DNA of 64,000 nucleotides. Origin: Fervidibacter sinensis. Its GTDB lineage: Bacteria > Armatimonadota > Fervidibacteria > Fervidibacterales > Fervidibacteraceae. The DNA lies in NCBI GenBank assembly GCA_032161045.1, contig JAVHTH010000003.1, one strand, 5' to 3'. The position numbers were made by a program, and so were the translations under genes. The notes under the pieces are model-generated. The model was not told the origin of the DNA. It made no database searches and saw nothing but the letters and a program-made list of their open reading frames with translations. This document shows, in pieces, positions 41,387 through 47,937 of the stretch. How positions within the stretch are numbered: the first letter of the stretch is position 1; each line of letters starts with the position of its first letter.

Positions 41387-42136
41387 TTACAAATCTGGTT
41401 TGCCTACAATTGGCTCAATTTCCCATCCGTTTTTTGGCCAGTGATAATCCCAACCCTGTCCCGTCCACCATGCGGCTCGTTGTAAAATCTGCCCGACGCT
41501 CACCATCTTGACATGACCGTCAAGGAAAGCAAATTGCATCCCTGCTGATGGACTCCATTCGGGCTGTCCTGTTGACGAGTTTTGCACTAACTCTTGCCGA
41601 TGATACACTCCTAACTCGTGGAAGGCAAAAATGCCTGCAGGTTGCTGGAACATTGCAAGTCTCGGCACATGCCCGCGAGCCCATTGCACTAAAGGCTCAG
41701 TCGGGCAAAGCCAATGGAAGCCAACAACGAAGTAATGGCGGTAGTGGTAGGAAGTCCAGCGCTTACCGAACTCGTAACTTGGAAGAACCTTGACTTCGTT
41801 TGGGTCACTGGGGCATCGCCAAATTTGACCGTTTTTGCTGTAGGGCAAAAGTTGGTCGCCGTAAGTGCGAATGCCGTTAAAAGGCTCATGACCTTCGTAA
41901 ACTTCAGCGCATTCGTCTATAGGCAAAAACTGCTCATCGGGGACAGGGAAGGTTTCGTCCCAATCATTGACATACTGCTCAAAAGCCATTCCAATTTGGC
42001 GTAGGTTGCTTAGGCAATTTGACTGCCTTGCGCTTTCCCTTGCTCTCATCAAAACAGGAAGAAGCAGCGCCGCCAAAACGGCAATGACCGCAATGACGGT
42101 TAAAAGTTCAATCAAGGTGAAACCAAGTTTCTTCAT
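41387..42136 (-). CDS. Type II secretion/prepilin-like protein with H-X9-DG-type C-terminus
   Basis: 249 residues. Type IV pilin-like N-terminus KKLGFTLIELLTVIAVIA with the Gly-Phe-Thr-x-x-Glu cleavage site of prepilin peptidase, then ARESARQSNCLSNLRQIGMA and, near the end, QFAFLDGHVKMV. These are common in Armatimonadota, Planctomycetota and relatives, where they are present in many copies of unknown role (DUF1559-like). GGGAGGCGGGG lies before the ATG at 42136. It follows the histidine kinase gene by 54 nt. It may be a minor pseudopilin using a system such as the Tad platform, but no link is proven. Confidence 0.9.
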   Translation of the reverse strand: MKKLGFTLIELLTVIAVIAVLAALLLPVLMRARESARQSNCLSNLRQIGMAFEQYVNDWDETFPVPDEQFLPIDECAEVYEGHEPFNGIRTYGDQLLPYSKNGQIWRCPSDPNEVKVLPSYEFGKRWTSYHYRHYFVVGFHWLCPTEPLVQWARGHVPRLAMFQQPAGIFAFHELGVYHRQELVQNSSTGQPEWSPSAGMQFAFLDGHVKMVSVGQILQRAAWWTGQGWDYHWPKNGWEIEPIVGKPDL

Positions 42137-42159
42137 TTCCCCGCCTCCCTTCGCTTGCT

Positions 42160-42199
42160 CCAATATTAAAATTGCACCGACGGGCAAATTTTATTCACG
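42160..42199 (-). promoter_or_regulatory. Conserved ~40-bp block (site 5 of 5)
   Basis: Minus-strand reading GTGAATAAAATTTGCCCGTC, then GGTGCAATTTTAATATTGGA. It overlaps the histidine kinase stop codon and lies upstream of the prepilin gene. Confidence 0.5.
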
Positions 42200-43549
42200 C
42201 TTTTGGGGCAACCAAATGGAGAAGGTGCTGCCTTTGCCGACTTCACTTTGGACAGTAATTTTGCCGCCGAGACTTTCTGTCAAGTGCTTAGCGATGCTCA
42301 AGCCCAAACCGAAGCCTCCATGTTGCCTGCTTCTCGCTTTGTCAACTCGGTAGAAACGCTCAAAAATTCTCGGCAAATGCTCAGGCGGAATACCTACCCC
42401 TGTATCGGCAACACTTATGACGACCCAATTTCCGTCCGCTGTTTCAATCTTTTCAGCCTTGACAGTGATTTCGCCTTGGTGAGTATATTTGACGGCGTTG
42501 TCAACAAGGTTGAACAACACTTGAGCCAGCGCATCGGGATCGGATTGGACTTTCAGGTTCTCTGGCACTTTCACTTCAATTGCCAAACCTTTTTGTGATG
42601 CTGCGAGTTTGAACCTTTCAACAACTTGAGTGACGACTTCAGCAACTGGGACATCACGCAATCGCCATTCCCTTTGCCCAGCCTCAATGCGAGCCAATTC
42701 CAATAAATTGTCAAGCAACTTGCTCATCCGTTCCGTTTCGTCAGCGATTGCTTGAAGGAAACTGTCTCTAACCTCAGGATCATCTTTGCCACCCATCAGA
42801 AGCGCTTCCGCCAAAGACCTAAGTGTTGCGATCGGCGTTCTCAGTTCATGGCTCACATTGGCGACGAAATCCCTACGAACTCGTTCAAGTCGCTTCAACT
42901 CTGTCAAGTCGCGCGCCACGAGCAAGACCCCTTCAAGTTGACCGTTGACGAGTAGAGGAGTTGCATAAGCGTCAAGGAACTTTTCCTCTGGATGGACGAT
43001 GTGAATCTCCCCTATTTGGGGCACTCTGCGGCGAAGGGCGTTTTGAGCCAATTCCATCAAACCAAAAGGCAAACTTAATTCGGTTAAACGCTTCTTAGTC
43101 CAATCGGCTGGAAGTTGAAAAAGTTTTTGTGCAGTGGGATTGACGAGTATGACGCTCCCGTTCTCTTGAGCAACGATGATCGCTTCATCCATTCGCTTCA
43201 AAATCGCCTGAAGCAATGTCCTTTCTTCCCTCAATTCGGCTACCGTTTCCTTCCAACTCTTCCACGCCGATGCAATTGCTTCACCTAAATTGCCCAGTTC
43301 ATGCAAGAGCAAATCGCTTGGTTCTTCACCTTTCTGCAAAACGATTGTCAATCGCCTAATCGGTTCTATCAGGGACGGCAAAGCCAATGTCAGTAAAACC
43401 ACCGTTACCACAAATGATGTGGAAAGGAGCACAGCAGCAGTGTCAAAGGGAACTTTCAGCCAAGCAGAAATTGCCAGCCCACAAGCAAACCCAAGCGCTA
43501 TAGCGACGCTCACCGCTAAAGCCAAACGGTTGACAAGCCAATCTCGCAT
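42191..43549 (-). CDS. PhoR-like sensor histidine kinase
   Basis: 452 residues. Two N-terminal helices (residues ~10-60), a short linker, a PAS-like domain (AILKRMDEAIIVAQENGSVI ... ARDLTELKRLE), the phospho-acceptor H-box RRDFVANVSHELRTPIATLR, and a HATPase domain with NLVDNAVKYT (N box), VVISVADTGVGIPP (G1), FERFYRVDKA and GGFGLGLSIAKH (G2). The order is that of PhoR. A PhoB/PhoP-like regulator is about 770 bp upstream on the same strand with only repeats between, so they are a probable pair. Confidence 0.93.
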   Translation of the reverse strand: MRDWLVNRLALAVSVAIALGFACGLAISAWLKVPFDTAAVLLSTSFVVTVVLLTLALPSLIEPIRRLTIVLQKGEEPSDLLLHELGNLGEAIASAWKSWKETVAELREERTLLQAILKRMDEAIIVAQENGSVILVNPTAQKLFQLPADWTKKRLTELSLPFGLMELAQNALRRRVPQIGEIHIVHPEEKFLDAYATPLLVNGQLEGVLLVARDLTELKRLERVRRDFVANVSHELRTPIATLRSLAEALLMGGKDDPEVRDSFLQAIADETERMSKLLDNLLELARIEAGQREWRLRDVPVAEVVTQVVERFKLAASQKGLAIEVKVPENLKVQSDPDALAQVLFNLVDNAVKYTHQGEITVKAEKIETADGNWVVISVADTGVGIPPEHLPRIFERFYRVDKARSRQHGGFGLGLSIAKHLTESLGGKITVQSEVGKGSTFSIWLPQKRE

Positions 43550-44321
43550 CTTGTTGGCTCACCGTAGTTAGATGGTTGTGAACTGATTAGCGGCAAGTCA
43601 TAGCCTGTCACATTACTCATGTCGTTTGCCTGAAGATATTTTGCCTCACGACCTTCTCAAAATTTGCCACCTCTATCTACCGAAAAAGGTTGTTGGCGTT
43701 AAGCCTCAATTACTGGCTCGTGCCAAAAACATTCACTGACTAAAGTCAGCGCTCTCATCATGTCAAGCCGAAAAATCAAAAGTTAGTAGTAGGGCGTGGT
43801 TTTAGACCGCGCCGATGGAAAGTTCATCGGCGGGGTATGAAACCCCGCCCTACAAGGAAAAATCGGCACGCCAAAGGCGTGTCCTCCGAAAAGGAATTCG
43901 GCACGCCGGGAGCGTGCCCTCCAAAACGAAAAAATCGGAGGGCTCGGCTCCTGCCGAGCCGAAAAAATCGGAAAGTTAATTTCTGTTCAACCGAAAAATC
44001 GGCTTAATGTAGGGCGCGGTTTTACACCGCGCCGAAAAAATTTTTGTCGGCAGGGTATAAAACCCTGCCCTACAAGGGAAATTGGCTCAATGTAGGGCGC
44101 GGTTTTAGACCGCGCGGATGGAAAGTTCATCAGCGGGGTATGAAACCCCGCTCTACGAGAAAAATCGGCAAGCCGGAGGCTTGCCCTCCGAAACGAAAAA
44201 TCGGTAAGCCAAAGACTTGCCATCCGAGTTTGTCATCAACTACGGGCTAAGCCCATAGCATGGTTAAGGATTTGTAAACGGTTTGCCAACGCTCAACATA
44301 CACCCCAGAGCGTTCAAGGCA
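43550..44321. repeat. Non-coding palindrome block between phoP-like and phoR-like genes
   Basis: No gene found. From about 43790 to 44225 there is a run of at least eight palindromes: GGCGGGGT/ACCCCGCC at 43830, GGCACGCC/GGCGTGTC-type, GGCTCGGC/GCCGAGCC at 43945, GGCGCGGT-type, GGCAGGGT/ACCCTGCC at 44047, GGCGGGGT-like, GGCAAGCC/GGCTTGCC at 44168. At 43738 and 44240 are two short blocks of another kind (GACTAAAGTCAGCGCT and ACGGGCTAAGCCCATAGCAT) also seen at 55430-55490. Confidence 0.8.
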
Positions 44322-45008
44322 TCATTCAACGAACTTGTAGCCGACGCCGCGAACCGTCACAATTCGGCGAGGGTTTTTGGGGTCGGGCTCAATTTTCTCG
44401 CGAAGCCAATGGACATGGACATCAACGGTGTGTTGGTCAATGAACTCGCTTTGACCCCAAGCCAACTCAAGCAATTGCTCCCTTGACAAAACACGACCTT
44501 TGTTCAGCATCAACACCTTCAGCAAAGCGAACTCTCGCGGCGCTAAGGCAAGTTCCTTTCCGTCCAATTCAACTCGGTGCTCAGCAACATAAAGTGTCAA
44601 ATTTCCACTTTGCAGGACCTCCGGTTCTTCGCTCACAGCAGCCATTTTTGCCCTTCTCAGGAGTGCCCTTACTCGTGCGACCAGTTCGCGCATTGAGAAA
44701 GGCTTGACAACATAATCGTCCGCTCCTAACTCCAAACCTAAGACCTTGTCGTGCTCTTCCCCACGAGCCGTCAAGATGAGAATTGGCACTTTTGACTTCG
44801 CTCTTAATGTCCGGCAAACTTCCCATCCGTCAAGTTTGGGCAGCATCAAGTCAAGGATGACCAAATCGGGCTTTTCGGTCAAAGCGAGCCTGAGACCTTC
44901 TTGCCCATCGGAAGCGATGCGAACTTGATAACCTTCCCTTTTGAGCGCATAAGCGATGGCTTGAGCCATCGGCAATTCATCTTCAACGATGAGGATTCGT
45001 TCGTTCAT
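44322..45008 (-). CDS. PhoB/PhoP-like winged-helix response regulator
   Basis: 228 residues. Receiver domain with NERILIVEDELPMAQ, the phospho-acceptor Asp in PDLVILDLMLP, ILILTAR and the Lys in VVKPFSMRELVARVR. The C-terminal winged helix reads LAPREFALLKVLMLNKGRVL, DQHTVDVHVHWLREKIEPDP and RIVTVRGVGYKF. GGGGTGA lies before the ATG at 45008; the longer frame to 45044 overlaps arsC. It starts 7 nt after arsC. With pstS divergent and a Pho-box-like array between, a phosphate-starvation role is supported. Confidence 0.94.
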   Translation of the reverse strand: MNERILIVEDELPMAQAIAYALKREGYQVRIASDGQEGLRLALTEKPDLVILDLMLPKLDGWEVCRTLRAKSKVPILILTARGEEHDKVLGLELGADDYVVKPFSMRELVARVRALLRRAKMAAVSEEPEVLQSGNLTLYVAEHRVELDGKELALAPREFALLKVLMLNKGRVLSREQLLELAWGQSEFIDQHTVDVHVHWLREKIEPDPKNPRRIVTVRGVGYKFVE

Positions 45009-45015
45009 ATCAAAC

Positions 45016-45429
45016 TCACCCCTGCAACTGTGCGACAAGTTCACTGACCAACCGCTCTATATCATCGCGAACACTCCTAAACGCTCGCAACTTTTCATTT
45101 TCGCTACCTTCCGCTTTCGCTGGGTCGGGTAAGTTCCAGTGGATTTTGGGAACGGGTAAAGGCAACTGCGCGCATTCAGCGTCGGCTTCGCCGCAAACTG
45201 TCACAATCAAGTCAACAGTTTTGGCAAATTCCAAGTCAAGGGGTTTGGGGTGATGGTGAGATATGTCAATGCCTTTCTCCGCCATGACAGCAATTGCCAA
45301 AGGATGGACGGAATCTTTAGGGTGAGTTCCAGCGCTGAAGGCTTCTATGCCCATCGCCCTTGCAAAGCCTTCTGCCATTTGGCTTCGGGCGGAGTTTCCT
45401 GTGCAAACGAACAAAACTCGCTTTGGCAT
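45016..45429 (-). CDS. ArsC-like arsenate reductase/low-molecular-weight protein tyrosine phosphatase family
   Basis: 137 residues. The P-loop VCTGNSARSQMAEGF carries the nucleophilic Cys, and DPAKAEGSENEKLRAFRSVR holds the Asp. Two further cysteines in VTVCGEADAECAQLP fit the disulfide relay of thioredoxin-coupled arsenate reductases. Phosphate transporters let arsenate in, so coexpression with a phosphate regulator makes sense. The ATG at 45429 follows GAGGTGAA. It forms an operon with the response regulator (7 nt gap). No arsR, arsB or acr3 is near. Confidence 0.9.
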   Translation of the reverse strand: MPKRVLFVCTGNSARSQMAEGFARAMGIEAFSAGTHPKDSVHPLAIAVMAEKGIDISHHHPKPLDLEFAKTVDLIVTVCGEADAECAQLPLPVPKIHWNLPDPAKAEGSENEKLRAFRSVRDDIERLVSELVAQLQG

Positions 45430-45500
45430 CTAAGTTCACCTCGCAATGTGCTGGGAGCGGAAACAAATCCGTTTTTGATTTTGCAGCGGTCAGAAGGAAC

Positions 45501-45550
45501 TGAAACTGACCTTAACTGCGCCTTAACTTTGCCTTGACCTTCGGTTTAAT
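45501..45550 (+). promoter_or_regulatory. Pho-box-like array: five repeats with 11-bp period
   Basis: TGAAAC at 45501, TTAACT at 45512, TTAACT at 45523, TTGACC at 45534 and TTTAAT at 45545 are each spaced exactly 11 bp. The Bacillus PhoP consensus is repeated TTAACA-like hexamers with about 5 bp between them. The array lies between divergent arsC-regulator and pstS genes, 83 bp before the pstS start, so it could control both sides. Confidence 0.8.
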
Positions 45551-45632
45551 TGCGACAGGCAAAATGCGAGATGGCAAAACAGGAAGCCTGCTGTGAGCAG
45601 GTGGAGAACCTTAAAAAGGAGGTTGAAACGCA

Positions 45633-46667
45633 ATGGGGAAGCGATGGCGCAATTTGATCGGCATGACGCTGCTCAGCATTTTAGGAGCACTGACAATTTT
45701 CACTGTCTCCGTTGTCAGCCAAACTCAAATTTCAGGTTCGGTCAAAGTTGATGGGTCTTCAACCGTTTACTTGATCACCGAGGCGGTTGCTGAGGAATTT
45801 CAGAAACGCTACCCGAGGGTTAAGATCACGATTGGGATCTCTGGAACGGGTGGCGGTTTCAAGAGGTTCGCTCGCGGCGAAACCGATATCAACGACGCAT
45901 CCCGTCCGATAAAATCTTCCGAAGACGAGGATTGCCGGAAAAACGGTATCTCCTACATTGAGTTGCCAATCGCTTACGACGCCCTTGCTGTCGTGGTCAA
46001 TCCGGCGAACAATTGGTGCGATTACTTGACAGTTGATGAACTCAAGAAGATGTGGGAACCGGATGCTCAAGGCAAGATCACAAGTTGGTCCCAAATTCGT
46101 CAAGGCTTTCCAAACAGACCTTTGAAACTTTTCGGTCCGGGAACTGATAGCGGGACTTTTGAGTATTTTACGGAAGCGATCGTTGGCAAAGCAGGTGCGA
46201 GCAGAGGCGACTACACTGCCAGTGAGGACGACAATGTTTTAGTTCACGGTGTCGCCTCTGATCCTAACGCGCTGGGCTACTTCGGTTTGGCTTACTATGT
46301 GGAAAACCGCAAAAGGCTTAAGGCTGTAGCAATTCAGCATCCAGACTTCAACGGTGGCAAGCCCTGTCTACCTTCGGAGAAGGCAGTGATTGAAGGGCGT
46401 TACTATCTTGCTCGCCCGCTCTTCATCTATGTTAACCGAAAATCGGCGGAGAGACCTGAAGTTCGCGCTTTCGTTGAGTTTTACCTGCAAAACGCCGCCA
46501 GGCTGGCTAAAGAAGTCGGTTATGTTCCGTTGCCCAAGAGGGCTTACGAGTTGGCGATGGAAAGGTTCAAGAAGCGAGTTGTCGGCTCAATGTTTGGAGG
46601 GAAAGGCGCGCAAGTTGGTGTAACCATTCAGAAATTGCTTGAACTTGAAGCGAAGAAAACCAAATAA
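45633..46667 (+). CDS. pstS: Phosphate ABC transporter substrate-binding protein PstS
   Basis: 344 residues. Signal peptide WRNLIGMTLLSILGALTIFT at the N-terminus, then VDGSSTVYLITEAVAEEFQK, GISGTGGGFKRFARGETDIN, ASRPIKSSE, and FGPGTDSGTFEYFTE, the loops that contact phosphate in the family. AAGGAGG lies nine nt before the ATG. The permease and ATPase genes are not downstream; the next gene is ilvE, after a terminator-like hairpin. High-affinity phosphate uptake is expected, with the remaining subunits elsewhere. Confidence 0.96.
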   Translation: MGKRWRNLIGMTLLSILGALTIFTVSVVSQTQISGSVKVDGSSTVYLITEAVAEEFQKRYPRVKITIGISGTGGGFKRFARGETDINDASRPIKSSEDEDCRKNGISYIELPIAYDALAVVVNPANNWCDYLTVDELKKMWEPDAQGKITSWSQIRQGFPNRPLKLFGPGTDSGTFEYFTEAIVGKAGASRGDYTASEDDNVLVHGVASDPNALGYFGLAYYVENRKRLKAVAIQHPDFNGGKPCLPSEKAVIEGRYYLARPLFIYVNRKSAERPEVRAFVEFYLQNAARLAKEVGYVPLPKRAYELAMERFKKRVVGSMFGGKGAQVGVTIQKLLELEAKKTK

Positions 46668-46712
46668 ACCCCAAAGCGCCACCGTGCCGCCTCCCGCCCT
46701 GCCGCTTTGCGG

Positions 46713-46745
46713 GCTGCCAGCAACTGCTGGCAGCCTCGTTGTTTT
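46713..46745 (+). terminator. Rho-independent terminator-like hairpin after pstS
   Basis: GCTGCCAGCA (46713-46722) pairs perfectly with TGCTGGCAGC (46725-46734), followed by CTCGTTGTTTTTC. A ten-bp stem with a two-base gap and a T-rich tail. It separates pstS from ilvE. Confidence 0.75.
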
Positions 46746-46853
46746 TCGTCCCACTCACATTCAGTTGAAGTTTATCCGCACCAATCACCAATTAAAGTGG
46801 CAAAATTTTGTGCAGCCTGTCAACGAACCAGAAGAGGAATGGGGGGCAAAAAG

Positions 46854-47735
46854 ATGTCAACGGAACTTTTGGTGTGGATAAATGGGGAATTGGTGCCGAA
46901 GTCTCAAGCAAAAGTGTCAGTTTTTGACCATGGTTTTTTGTATGGTGACGGGGTGTTTGAGGGCATCCGCTCTTACAACGGCAAAGTCTTCATGTTGGAC
47001 GAACACTTGGACCGCCTTTACGAAAGCGCAAAATCCATTTGGCTAACCATCCCTATGACCAAGGAGCAGATGAAGGAAGCCATCCTGCAAACTCTGCGCG
47101 CAAACAAGTTAAGGGACGCTTACATTCGCGTCATCGTCAGTCGCGGCGAGGGCGATTTGGGACTGGACCCGAGGAAGTGCCCCAAGCCAAATGTCATCAT
47201 CATCACCGACCGAATAGAGTTGTTTCCCGAGGAACTTTACGAGTGTGGTATTGAGATGGTTACAGTTTCGGTGCGTCGCAATTCGCCCCAAGCCTTGAAT
47301 CCGAACATAAAATCCCTCAACTACCTGAACAACATCCTCGCCAAGATTGAAGCCATCAATGCTGGTAAGCCTGAAGGGCTCATGCTAACTCTTGATGGCT
47401 ATGTCGCTGAGGGAACTGGCGAGAACATCTTCATTGTCAAGCGCAAAGAACTCTTCACGCCGCCCGCATACATGGGTATCCTGAAGGGTATCACGAGGCA
47501 AGTGGTGATGAATTTAGCGCGCGAGATGGGCTACCCTGTCCACGAAACCGTTTTGACTTTGCACGATGTTTACACAGCGGATGAATGCTTCATCACAGGG
47601 ACAGCAGCGGAGATTGTTCCAGTTGTGAAGTTGGATGGTCGCACTATTGGCGAAGGTGTCCCGGGTCCAATTACGAAGGCTCTCATCCAAAAGTTCAGGG
47701 CGTATACTCAACAGGTGGGAGTGCCGATTGAATAA
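46854..47735 (+). CDS. ilvE: Branched-chain amino acid aminotransferase IlvE
   Basis: 293 residues, fold type IV PLP enzyme. Motifs: VFDHGFLYGDGVFEGIRSYN, IRVIVSRGEGDLGLDP, the PLP lysine in NPNIKSLNYLNNILAKIEA, EGTGENIFIVK, GITRQVVMNLARE and ADECFITGTAAEIVPV. The class fits branched-chain aminotransferases, though D-amino acid aminotransferases look similar. GGGGGG with spacing of seven to eight nt lies before the ATG at 46854. A longer frame from 46707 runs through the terminator and is not used. Confidence 0.93.
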   Translation: MSTELLVWINGELVPKSQAKVSVFDHGFLYGDGVFEGIRSYNGKVFMLDEHLDRLYESAKSIWLTIPMTKEQMKEAILQTLRANKLRDAYIRVIVSRGEGDLGLDPRKCPKPNVIIITDRIELFPEELYECGIEMVTVSVRRNSPQALNPNIKSLNYLNNILAKIEAINAGKPEGLMLTLDGYVAEGTGENIFIVKRKELFTPPAYMGILKGITRQVVMNLAREMGYPVHETVLTLHDVYTADECFITGTAAEIVPVVKLDGRTIGEGVPGPITKALIQKFRAYTQQVGVPIE

Positions 47736-47821
47736 TTGGTCGGATTTCAAACCATTGGCGAAATTTTTGCTTGCAACTTGTTTCACCTTGGCAGCGTCTA
47801 TACTTATGCAAAAGCCAGTGA

Positions 47822-47848
47822 ATGCCCTTTCCTTAAGGTGAAGGGCAT
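47822..47848 (+). promoter_or_regulatory. Inverted repeat between ilvE and clpC
   Basis: ATGCCCTT (47822-47829) pairs with AAGGGCAT (47841-47848). The 11-nt loop contains its own palindrome CCTTAAGG. No T-run follows, so a protein-binding operator is as likely as an RNA hairpin. A TATACT -10-like hexamer lies about 35 bp upstream (near 47801). Confidence 0.5.
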
Positions 47849-47896
47849 GGCAAACTTTATGACGAAGGTGGTGGCAGTGAGGTTGCCATCATCTCA

Positions 47897-47918
47897 GATG
47901 CTCGGTTCGCCGAGCATC
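47897..47918 (+). promoter_or_regulatory. Nine-bp TTCG-loop hairpin just before the clpC ribosome binding site
   Basis: GATGCTCGG and CCGAGCATC pair perfectly around TTCG. AAGGAG begins at 47923, four nt after the stem. A strong hairpin at this spot could stabilise the mRNA 5' end or affect ribosome access. Confidence 0.65.
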
Positions 47919-47937
47919 GGAAAAGGAGAGAACGACG

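Noticed and set aside
43790..44225. Possible CRISPR array
   Set aside because: The repeats are palindromes of different sequence with irregular spacing and no unique spacers of constant length; no cas gene is nearby.
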